Part shown: positions 9,497-16,314 of the stretch, piece by piece
Numbering within the stretch: the stretch's first letter is position 1
How the letters are laid out: each line of letters begins with the position of its first letter
From: Deltaproteobacteria bacterium
GTDB lineage: Bacteria; Myxococcota; Myxococcia; SLRQ01
Assembly: GCA_029210625.1 (NCBI GenBank)
Contig: JARGFU010000029.1
Span: 1-58,288 of the forward strand
Length of the DNA: 58,288 nucleotides
Direction: 5' to 3'
The notes under the pieces: generated by a model
The model's input: the letters and a program-made list of their open reading frames with translations, nothing else
The model's database searches: none
What the model was told of the DNA's origin: nothing
Program-made: the position numbers and the translations under genes

Positions 9497-10970
9497 GCTC
9501 CTCCTCCTGCTGCCCCTCGGGGGCCTCCTCCTGCTCGGCGGCTGCGCCGGCAAGCAGAAGCCCGAGGAGGCGCCCCTCCCCGAGGTCACCGACACCGGGG
9601 CGGAGGCCAGCACCCCCGAGATCCCCACCGACGCCGTCGCCCGGGCCCCCGAGCCCGAGGTCCGGCGGGAGTCGGAGTCCTCCTCGGAGATGCCGCCGCC
9701 GCGGGAGCGGCCCGAGCCCGAGGTGGAGGAGAAGGAGGCGGCCCCCGAGCCACCGCCGCCGCCCCCCAAGAAGAAGCGCACCTCCCGCGGGCAGTCGGCC
9801 TTCGACGCCGGCGTGCGAGCCAACGCCAAGGGGGACCTGACCACCGCCGAGGGTCACTTCCTGGAGGCGGTGACCAAGGACGATCAGCTGGAGTGGGGCT
9901 GGTACAACCTGGGCGCGATCCGCGAGCACAAGGGTGACGTGAGCGGCGCCCGCACCGCCTACCGGCAGGCCCTGCAGGTGAAGGCGGACTTCACCGAGGC
10001 CTCGGCCAACCTCACGGCGCTGCTGGTCCGGCAGGACAAGATCGAGGAGGCCGAGCGCGATCTGCGGCGCCGCATCGCCCGCTACCCGGCCGAGCTGGAG
10101 TTCAGGAACCTCCTGGCCGGGATCCTGGTGGTCCGGGGCGGGCAGAAGAACCTCGACGCCGCCTTCACCGAGGCCCGCAAGGTGCTCAAGGCCGACGAGC
10201 GCAACGTGGGGGCCATGATCGTCCTGGGGCAGGTCTTCTACGAGCAGGGCAAGCTGGAGCTGGCCGGCTCGGTGCTGGAGAACGCGGTCCAGATCGATCC
10301 CTCCCACGCCCAGGCCCACAACCTCCGGGGCTTCGTCTTCCTGGCCCAGAAGGAGCGGGACAAGGCCTTCCAGGCCTTCAAGCGGGCGGCCGAGCTGCGC
10401 CCCGACTTCCCCGAGGCCCACATCAACTACGGCGCCTTCCTCAACCAGGCCCAGAGCTTCGACGAGGCGGTGCAGGAGCTCGAGCTGGCGGTGAAGTACG
10501 CCCCGAAGCGCCCCGACGCCCACCTGAACCTGGGCAACGCCTACCGGGGAGCCGGCGAGCACCAGAAGGCCCTGGCCGAGTACAAGCGGGTCCAGGAGCT
10601 GGACCCCCGCAGCGCCGACGCCCTCTTCAACCTGGGCCTCCTCTACCTGGACGCCCCCCTCGAGGGGATCGAGATCCTGCCCCGCCTCAAGAAGGCCAGG
10701 GAGTACTTCGAGCGCTACCAGGCGGCCGGGGGCAAGGACGAGCGGATCAGCCTCTTCATCGGGGACGCCGACAAGGCGATCAACAAGGAGGAGCGCCGCA
10801 TCGAGCGCGAGCGCAAGGCCGCCCTGCGCAAGGCCCAGGAGGAGGCGGAGGCCAAGGAGCGGGCGGCCGAGCGGGCCTCCAGCTCTCGTCTCGGCGAGGA
10901 GGAGGAGGAGGATCCGGGGCCCGGGACCGGCGGCTCCACCCTGGGCGCCGGCGACGAGGAGGAGAAGTAG
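9486..10970 (+). CDS. gltE: TPR lipoprotein, GltE/AglT-like
   Basis: 494 residues. The N-terminus is a lipoprotein signal with lipobox LLGGC (Cys 20), followed by a disordered Pro/Glu-rich spacer to about residue 95. Tandem canonical TPRs then run from about 100 to 420 (EWGWYNLGAIREHKGD, AHNLRGFVFLAQKERDKAF, PDAHLNLGNAYRGAGEHQKA). The C-terminus is a charged helix plus acidic tail (GEEEEEDPGPG). AglT/GltE of Myxococcus is likewise a TPR lipoprotein next to AgmU and is needed for adventurous gliding. It probably anchors the periplasmic part of the complex to the outer membrane. It starts 11 bases before the end of the preceding gene, so translation is coupled. Confidence 0.8.
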   Translation: MRSRLLLLLPLGGLLLLGGCAGKQKPEEAPLPEVTDTGAEASTPEIPTDAVARAPEPEVRRESESSSEMPPPRERPEPEVEEKEAAPEPPPPPPKKKRTSRGQSAFDAGVRANAKGDLTTAEGHFLEAVTKDDQLEWGWYNLGAIREHKGDVSGARTAYRQALQVKADFTEASANLTALLVRQDKIEEAERDLRRRIARYPAELEFRNLLAGILVVRGGQKNLDAAFTEARKVLKADERNVGAMIVLGQVFYEQGKLELAGSVLENAVQIDPSHAQAHNLRGFVFLAQKERDKAFQAFKRAAELRPDFPEAHINYGAFLNQAQSFDEAVQELELAVKYAPKRPDAHLNLGNAYRGAGEHQKALAEYKRVQELDPRSADALFNLGLLYLDAPLEGIEILPRLKKAREYFERYQAAGGKDERISLFIGDADKAINKEERRIERERKAALRKAQEEAEAKERAAERASSSRLGEEEEEDPGPGTGGSTLGAGDEEEK

Positions 10971-11035
10971 CCGGAATCCGGGGTGTTTTCTCGGGGTCCC
11001 CCCCTTACACGTTCGCCGATCGGGCCAGTGCGCGG

Positions 11036-11064
11036 TGGATCCGCCCAGGCCCGTCGAGTAGGAT
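11036..11064 (+). promoter_or_regulatory. Candidate internal promoter before the small secreted gene and motor genes
   Basis: The 169-base gap after the TPR lipoprotein gene contains TGGATC (11036-11041), a 17-base spacer and TAGGAT (11059-11064). The match to a housekeeping promoter is partial (3 of 6 and 4 of 6). The gap is the largest inside the cluster, so a separate start for the motor half is plausible. Confidence 0.3.
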
Positions 11065-11139
11065 GCGTCCCCGGTCGATCGGGCATGAGCCCGGGAGACC
11101 CGAAAAACCCGAGCTGGATGGGGCGTGACGGGAGACAAG

Positions 11140-11382
11140 ATGCGAATCCTTCTGGGACTTCTGGGGGTCCTCGTGACCCTGCTGATGGCGACGGTGCCCA
11201 CCGCCGCCCTGGCGCAGAAGAAGAAGGTCATTCGCCTCGAAGAGATCACCGTCGAGGGCAGGATCCAGAAGCCGCAGGCCTTCTACATCCTCCCCAGGTC
11301 CAATCTGGACTACGAGGCGCTCGATCGAAAGGAGAGCTTTCTCCAGGAGATCGACGTGTCGCTGGAGAAGGATCCCTTCTAG
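11140..11382 (+). CDS. Small secreted protein, possibly GltF-like
   Basis: 80 residues from the ATG at 11140, which has GGGAG 5 bases upstream; a GTG at 11125 would only add four residues. A signal peptide (MRILLGLLGVLVTLLMATVPTAALAQ) leaves a mature protein of about 54 residues starting KKKVIRLEEITVEGRIQKPQ. The mature part is charged, has no Cys, and contains one short conserved-looking core (PQAFYILPRSNLDYEALDR). The VEGRIQKP segment is faintly like a TonB-box or plug entry, but this is speculative. Its position between the GltE-like and TolQ-like genes corresponds to the gltF slot of Myxococcus clusters. Function unknown. Confidence 0.75.
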   Translation: MRILLGLLGVLVTLLMATVPTAALAQKKKVIRLEEITVEGRIQKPQAFYILPRSNLDYEALDRKESFLQEIDVSLEKDPF

Positions 11383-11414
11383 CCTCCGGAAATCTCTTCA
11401 ACTCTCTCTTTTTT

Positions 11415-11435
11415 CGGGGGGCTATTCGCCCCCCG
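11415..11435 (+). other. GC-rich stem-loop between the small secreted gene and the TolQ-like gene
   Basis: An 8-bp perfect stem, CGGGGGGC (11415-11422) with GCCCCCCG (11428-11435), closes a 5-base loop (TATTC). A T run lies before it rather than after it, so it is not a normal intrinsic terminator on this strand. It closely resembles the hairpin after mglA. It could be a processing or stability element that gives the motor genes a different expression level. Confidence 0.45.
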
Positions 11436-11524
11436 GGAGTATCTGGTAGACAATCTGGCCTTTCGGGAACCTTTCGGGGCCCCGGATGTCCGAAACTGCG
11501 AAAACCCCAAGGAGACTCGCCACA

Positions 11525-12172
11525 ATGGGTTCTGCTGCAAAGTTCTTCGTCGAAGGTGGACCGTGGATGTGGCCCATCGCCGCTATGTCGGTGGTTGGCC
11601 TCGCTGTCGTCATCGAGCGCTTCATCTTCCTGTTCTTCAAGTACAACATCAACGGCTCCGCCTTCATGGCGCAGATCCAGAAGCTCGTGATGGCGAACAA
11701 CATCGACCGCGCCATCAAGCTCTGCAACGCGGCTCCCTCCGCGGCCCTGCCGAAGGTGATCAAGTCCGGCCTCACCCGCGCGAACAAGGGTGAGATCGAG
11801 ATCCAGAACGCCGTCGAGGAGGCGACCCTCGAGGTCATCCCCGCGATCCAGAAGCGGACCAACTCCCTGCAGGCCGTCGCGAACCTCGCCACCCTGCTCG
11901 GGCTGCTCGGTACCGTCATCGGTCTGATCCAGGCGTTCCAGGCGGTTGCCCAGGCGGCCCCGGATCAGAAGGCCGCGATGCTGACCTCCTCCATCTCGAT
12001 CGCAATGAACACCACGGCGTTCGGTCTGATGGTCGCGATCCCCTGCATGGGCGCGCACGTCATCCTCGCCGGCATCACCAAGAAGATCATCGACGAGATC
12101 GATCAGTACTCGGTGAAGCTCGAGAACCTCCTGATCTCCCGCGGTAAGGGCGCTCAGAGCTCGCTCGAGTAA
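11525..12172 (+). CDS. aglR: MotA/TolQ/ExbB-family motor protein, AglR-like
   Basis: 215 residues from the ATG at 11525, which has GGAG 10 bases upstream; an in-frame ATG at 11486 would add 13 residues. Three membrane segments are visible: about 12-38 (WMWPIAAMSVVGLAVVIERF), about 125-150 (ANLATLLGLLGTVIGLIQAF) and about 160-185 (SISIAMNTTAFGLMVAIPCM). The LLGLLGTVIGL and NTTAFGL motifs are typical of TolQ/ExbB proteins, which form a pentameric proton channel around ExbD/TolR. In Myxococcus AglR, with AglQ and AglS, powers gliding. The two downstream ExbD genes give the same one-plus-two stoichiometry. Confidence 0.85.
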   Translation: MGSAAKFFVEGGPWMWPIAAMSVVGLAVVIERFIFLFFKYNINGSAFMAQIQKLVMANNIDRAIKLCNAAPSAALPKVIKSGLTRANKGEIEIQNAVEEATLEVIPAIQKRTNSLQAVANLATLLGLLGTVIGLIQAFQAVAQAAPDQKAAMLTSSISIAMNTTAFGLMVAIPCMGAHVILAGITKKIIDEIDQYSVKLENLLISRGKGAQSSLE

Positions 12173-12265
12173 GCGGTCGCTCCAGCGATCGTCAGCGCTT
12201 CGTAATCGTAAAAAAAGCAAAGAACGGGAGCGGGCGAAGAGCCTCCTCCCGACATGAGGCAAGAG

Positions 12266-12781
12266 ATGGCCAGTAAACCATCAGGGCGTGGACACCGAGG
12301 GAAGGAAGACATCCCTCCTCTCAACATCACGCCGATCATGAACCTCATCATCATCCTGATCCCGGCGCTTCTGTTGAGCGCGGCGTTCGTCCAGATCGCC
12401 GTCATCAACGTCTCGGCCCCCCAGATCGGTAGTGGGGTCGCCGAGGAGAAGCCTGAGGACGAGGAGAAGAAGCTGAACCTCACCGTCGCCGTGACCGACA
12501 AGGGATTCACGGTGGCAGGCACCGGCGCTGTGCTCGGTGGCGAGGGCGCGGAGGAAGCCGGCCCCACCATCCCGAAGAAGGCCGACGGTGAGTACGACTA
12601 CGAGGCGCTGGCGAACAAGCTGGCCGAGATCAAGGATGCGTTCCCCGACGAGACCAAGATGGTCCTCAACGCGGAGCCGGACATCAAGTACTCGAAGATC
12701 ATTGCCACGATGGACGCTACCCGGGAGCTCGAGGGGCGCATGCTCTTCCCCGACGTGGTGCTCTCTGCGGGCATCCAGTAG
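12266..12781 (+). CDS. ExbD/TolR-family protein with Asn at the usual proton-site Asp
   Basis: 171 residues from the ATG at 12266, which has GAGG 6 bases upstream; an ATG at 12254 is the alternative. The product has a short basic cytoplasmic tail, one transmembrane helix (NITPIMNLIIILIPALLLSA, about 21-40) and a periplasmic domain with KYSKIIATMDATRE typical of ExbD. In ExbD and TolR the helix begins with P-L-V/I-D, where Asp carries the proton. Here the matching position is Asn (P-I-M-N). The periplasmic domain also has an insertion rich in Glu and Gly (about 65-110). It probably pairs with the downstream ExbD, which keeps the Asp, in an AglQ/AglS-like heterodimer. Confidence 0.85.
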   Translation: MASKPSGRGHRGKEDIPPLNITPIMNLIIILIPALLLSAAFVQIAVINVSAPQIGSGVAEEKPEDEEKKLNLTVAVTDKGFTVAGTGAVLGGEGAEEAGPTIPKKADGEYDYEALANKLAEIKDAFPDETKMVLNAEPDIKYSKIIATMDATRELEGRMLFPDVVLSAGIQ

Positions 12782-12821
12782 TCCCCCTTAGTCTCGAGCC
12801 AAGCCTCTATTGGAGCCGTAG

Positions 12822-13382
12822 ATGGAAAACCCCAACGACCTCAGCCAGTTCGAGCCGGCGCCCGAAGAGTTCAGCGTCCGGAACCGGAAGAAGAAGCGGG
12901 AGGTGGAGGAGCCCGGGCCCCTGACCATCACTTCGCTGATGGACATCCTGACGATCCTCCTGGTCTTCCTGCTGAAGAGCTTCTCGGCCAACCCGGTGAA
13001 CATCACCATGTCGGACGATCTCCAGCTCCCGTCCTCGAGCGCGACGCTCGAGCCGGAGGAGGCCGTGCCGGTGGCGGTGACCACCCGCCAGATCCTGGTG
13101 AACGACGTCTCGGTCGCCGAGGTCATCGACGGTAAGGTCGACGTCTCCACCAAGCGCGACGGCGAGCAGGGCTTCTTCATCGAGCCCCTCTTCGAGGCGC
13201 TCAACAAGGAGGCCGACAAGCAGAAGCGCATCGCGAAGCACAACACGGCCCAGGAGTTCAAGGGCCTCGCGCTCGTGATCGCGCACCAGGACACGAACTA
13301 CCGGCTGCTCAACGAGGTGCTCTACACCGCGGGGCAGGCCCAGTTCTCGCAGTTCAAGTTCGCCGTCATCAAGAAGGAGTGA
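12822..13382 (+). CDS. ExbD/TolR-family motor protein with canonical Asp, AglQ/AglS-like
   Basis: 186 residues. A basic cytoplasmic N-terminus (RNRKKKREVEEPGPLTITS) leads into one transmembrane helix SLMDILTILLVFLLKSF (about 38-54). It contains the Asp expected at the proton-binding site of ExbD, TolR and AglQ. The periplasmic domain (about 60-186) ends with LLNEVLYTAGQAQFSQFKFA, the usual ExbD C-terminal fold. The gene starts 40 bases after the previous ExbD gene. With the TolQ-like protein it should form the proton-driven stator that moves the trans-envelope gliding complex. Which of the two corresponds to AglQ and which to AglS cannot be decided from sequence alone. Confidence 0.87.
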   Translation: MENPNDLSQFEPAPEEFSVRNRKKKREVEEPGPLTITSLMDILTILLVFLLKSFSANPVNITMSDDLQLPSSSATLEPEEAVPVAVTTRQILVNDVSVAEVIDGKVDVSTKRDGEQGFFIEPLFEALNKEADKQKRIAKHNTAQEFKGLALVIAHQDTNYRLLNEVLYTAGQAQFSQFKFAVIKKE

Positions 13383-13476
13383 TCCCTGCATCCGGATTGA
13401 TGGGCGCACCATGGGAGTAGGGCATGGAGGTCCAACCTCTCGAGCCCTTCAGGGGAGCTGAAGACCAGCCAGGCTG

Positions 13477-14826
13477 ATGCCCGCAAGAGTGGAACAGAAG
13501 GTCCTCCGCATTGGACTCATCCAGGGCGGCAAGATCATCGAGGAGCGGCTGATTCGCCGCCGGGAGCCGGTCACCATCGGGACGGCCCCGAAGAACACGC
13601 TGGTCGTCCCGGCCTCGCGTCTCCCGAAGACCTTCACCCTCTTCGACGTACGCTCTGGCCAGTACCATCTCGCCTTCACGGATCAGATGGCCGGCCGGGT
13701 CTCGGTGGGGCAGTCGGTCGTCGACTTCGCCTCCCTCAAGAGCCAGAACCTCGTGAAGAAGAAGGGTGGGCTCTACGCCTACCCCCTTCCCGAGACGGCC
13801 CGGGGCAAGGTCTCGCTGGGCGAGGTGACCCTCCTCTTCCAGTTCGTGACCCCGCCCCCCGAGCCGGTGCGGCCGACCCTGCCCAAGGAGGCCCGGGGCG
13901 GCTGGGTGAAGAGCATCGACAAGTTCTTCACCGCCCTGCTCCTGATCTCGGCCGTGATCCACTTCACCGGGGGCTGGCAGCTCTACCACACGCCGATCCC
14001 CACCGAGCTCTCCTTCGATCAGATCCCCGATCGCTTCCTGAAGATCATCGCCCCCGAGATCCCGGACGAGGACATCCCCGAGCCAGAGGGTGAGGGCGAG
14101 GCGATCAAGGAGGACGCGCCGGCGGACGAGCCCGAGGACGAGCCCGCCGACGAGCCCGCCGACGAGGAAGAGGTCAAGCAGCGGGCCCAGAGCAAGGAAG
14201 TCCAGGAGAAGGTCCGCTCCACCGGCCTGCTGGCGATCATCGGGGCCCGGAGCGACGGCGCGAGCGGCGGCTTCGGGGTCGCCGACATCATCGGTGAGGG
14301 AGGCGGCCTCGGCGCCGACCTCGACGAGGCCCTCGCGAACGTCTCCGGCGTCGGGGTGGCCACCAGCGCCGACGCGCTCGCCATGCGGACCGGCGTAGCG
14401 GGCGGTGGCGGCACCGCCGAAATCGGCGACATGGCCACCGAAGGTGGCGGCGGCGGCAAGGTCGCCACGGGGACCCGCAAGACCCCGAGGATCTCCGGGC
14501 GAATCACCTCGGGGCGGATGGAGGTCGAGTCCACCGAGGTCGACGCCGGGAGCATCAACCGCTTCATCAAGGTCCGGATGAAGTCCATCATCAGCTGCTA
14601 CGAGGCCGAGCTGAAGCGCAACCCGGCGCTGAAGGGCAAGCTGCTGATCCGGATCACGATCTCCCGCCGCGGGACCGTCGCCGACATCGAGATCGAGCGC
14701 GACACCCTCGGCTCTGCCACGGTAGTGAACTGCGTTCGCAACCGGATCCGGCCCTGGCGGTTCCCCGTCAAGCCGGAGGAAGACACCGCAGTATCGATTC
14801 CGTTCATCTTCGCGCCTTCGAGCTAG
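13477..14826 (+). CDS. gltG: FHA-like/TonB-like gliding protein, GltG (PglI)-like
   Basis: 449 residues. The cytoplasmic N-terminus (about 1-125) looks FHA-like (REPVTIGTAPKNTLVVPAS). A single transmembrane segment lies at about 150-172 (FFTALLLISAVIHFTGGWQL), followed by an acidic Pro/Glu linker (about 190-235) and a Gly-rich stretch (GGGGTAEIGDMATEGGGGGK). The C-terminal domain (about 360-449) is of the AgmX/PglI TonB-like type: MKSIISCYEAELKRNPALKG...LIRITISRRGTVADI...WRFP. This matches GltG, which spans the inner membrane and is thought to link the motor to periplasmic and outer-membrane parts. It directly follows the motor genes, which supports the reading. Confidence 0.83.
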   Translation: MPARVEQKVLRIGLIQGGKIIEERLIRRREPVTIGTAPKNTLVVPASRLPKTFTLFDVRSGQYHLAFTDQMAGRVSVGQSVVDFASLKSQNLVKKKGGLYAYPLPETARGKVSLGEVTLLFQFVTPPPEPVRPTLPKEARGGWVKSIDKFFTALLLISAVIHFTGGWQLYHTPIPTELSFDQIPDRFLKIIAPEIPDEDIPEPEGEGEAIKEDAPADEPEDEPADEPADEEEVKQRAQSKEVQEKVRSTGLLAIIGARSDGASGGFGVADIIGEGGGLGADLDEALANVSGVGVATSADALAMRTGVAGGGGTAEIGDMATEGGGGGKVATGTRKTPRISGRITSGRMEVESTEVDAGSINRFIKVRMKSIISCYEAELKRNPALKGKLLIRITISRRGTVADIEIERDTLGSATVVNCVRNRIRPWRFPVKPEEDTAVSIPFIFAPSS

Positions 14827-14865
14827 CCCGGTGCGAAGAGGGCTCGTGAGGGGCGAGCCCGAACC

Positions 14866-15861
14866 ATGAAGGCGAAGCGACTCGACGAGCTGAAGACCCT
14901 CCTGGAGGGGGAGGACTTCCTGGCCTGGTGGCGGTCTCTGACCGAGGCCAGGGCGGCGCTCCAGAAGTGCATCGAACGCTACGAGGTGGTGCTCCTCGAG
15001 CTGAACATGAGCGAGTTCCAGGCCGAGCTCGCCCAGAAGAACGCCATCGACACCGTCTACCTCTCGGGAGAGCAGGAGGACGAGTCCGCCACCTTCTTCG
15101 CGGAGGCGAGCCGGATCGAGAACGAGTCGATGCAGGCGGTCTCCGACTACGAGGAGCAGCGCTACCGCTCCTCGGACGCCTGGATCCGGCTGGGCGCGGT
15201 CGAGAAGAACCAGGAGGACAGCCGGGAGTTGCTCCAGTCCGCCCGGATGCGGGGGGACGAGGGGCGCGCCGAGGTCGTGCGGCTCGAGGCCCTCCTCCAG
15301 AAGCTGGAGCGGGATCGGATCACCTGCGTGGCGGAGTACGAGCGCGAGCAGCTGACCAAGGATCAGCGCTGGGAGCGGGTCGAGGATCTCTGGGCTCGCT
15401 CTCTCGAGTTCTCCCTCCTCCACGCCGAGCGCCTCGCCAAGGCGGGCCGGGTCAAGCGGGAGGCCGAGGCCCTCTTCTTCCAGGCCGAGCAGTGCAAGCA
15501 GGTCTCCGAGACCCTGCGCGCCGAGGCCGACGGCCTGGCGGAGCGGCGCGAGGGCATCGAGTCCTCCATCGTCGGCCTCTCCAAGGAGGCCCAGGAGCGC
15601 TTCGCCTGCGTGGCCGGCGACGACTTCCTCTACTGGGGCTCGAAGGAGAACGACCGCCTCGCCTGGTGCGTCTCGCTCATCTCCGACGATCGGAACTACA
15701 ACATGGAGGTGGTAGCGCTCGGCACCTACCGGGTAACCTCCCGGGAAGGCGTCCGGCGCCTCGAGCCGCCGCCCCCCGATGGTGTGAACCTGGAGGAGGG
15801 GGATCGGAGGATCGAGGCCTACTTCCTGGGGACGCGCGTGACCGAGGAGGAGGAGGCATGA
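14866..15861 (+). CDS. Cytoplasmic coiled-coil protein, function unknown
   Basis: 331 residues with no signal peptide or membrane segment. Residues 10 to about 250 are Glu/Arg/Leu/Ala-rich helix and should form long coiled coils (EALLQKLERDRITCVAEYERE, AERLAKAGRVKREAEALFFQAEQCKQ). The C-terminal 80 residues look globular (FLYWGSKENDRLAWCVSLISDDRNYNMEVVALGTYRV). I do not recognise the family. The stop overlaps the start of the next gene (ATGA), so its product is made together with a cyclic-nucleotide-binding protein. Its place right after the GltG-like gene suggests a cytoplasmic partner or regulator of the motor, but this is inference. Confidence 0.75.
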   Translation: MKAKRLDELKTLLEGEDFLAWWRSLTEARAALQKCIERYEVVLLELNMSEFQAELAQKNAIDTVYLSGEQEDESATFFAEASRIENESMQAVSDYEEQRYRSSDAWIRLGAVEKNQEDSRELLQSARMRGDEGRAEVVRLEALLQKLERDRITCVAEYEREQLTKDQRWERVEDLWARSLEFSLLHAERLAKAGRVKREAEALFFQAEQCKQVSETLRAEADGLAERREGIESSIVGLSKEAQERFACVAGDDFLYWGSKENDRLAWCVSLISDDRNYNMEVVALGTYRVTSREGVRRLEPPPPDGVNLEEGDRRIEAYFLGTRVTEEEEA

Positions 15862-16301
15862 CCAAGCTGGACACCATCCAGCAGACGAAGCTCTTCGAGA
15901 TGCTCTCGCGAGACGAGCTCGCCATGCTCTCGACGCTCTTCCAGACGCGCTCCTACAACGACGGTGAGTTGATCTTCTCCCAGGGGGACGAGGGCGACGG
16001 GCTCTACCTCCTCTCCGAGGGGCAGGTCGAGGTCTGCACCGGCCGGGGAGGGGAGTGCAAGGTCGTCGCGGTGCTCGACCCCCCGGAGTTCTTCGGTGAG
16101 ATGTCGGTGATCGACAAGGAGTTCCGCTCCGCCTCCGTGCGGGCGAGGGGCGCCACCGAGCTCTACTTCCTCCCGGTGGAGAACCTCATGGCCTTCCGGC
16201 GATCGTTCCGGGACGGCTTCACCTTCGTGGTCATCAACATCGCGAGGGTCATCTCCCGCCGCCTGCGGGAGACGACCTCGAGGCTCTCCGAGCGCCTCTG
16301 A
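15858..16301 (+). CDS. Stand-alone cyclic-nucleotide-binding domain protein
   Basis: 147 residues, a single cNMP-binding domain of the CRP/PKA type without a DNA-binding helix-turn-helix. The phosphate-binding cassette is well kept: FFGEMSVIDKEFRSASVRA (about 76-94) has FGE and the Arg-Ser-Ala positions that contact the ribose phosphate. A C-terminal amphipathic helix (VINIARVISRRLRETTSRLSERL) could be a dimer or partner-binding helix. It overlaps the coiled-coil gene by 4 bases, so the two may form a nucleotide-sensing pair. Such domains may bind cAMP or cyclic dinucleotides; the ligand cannot be told from sequence. Confidence 0.88.
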   Translation: MTKLDTIQQTKLFEMLSRDELAMLSTLFQTRSYNDGELIFSQGDEGDGLYLLSEGQVEVCTGRGGECKVVAVLDPPEFFGEMSVIDKEFRSASVRARGATELYFLPVENLMAFRRSFRDGFTFVVINIARVISRRLRETTSRLSERL

Positions 16302-16314
16302 TCCGAGAGCGCGG

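Noticed and set aside
7112-9844. 910-codon minus-strand open frame
   Set aside because: Opposite the GltD-like TPR gene; composition (Leu/Val/Asp/Gly-rich) is that of an antisense shadow.
11415-11435. Rho-independent terminator
   Set aside because: The T run is on the 5' side of the stem on the + strand, so the order needed for termination is missing.
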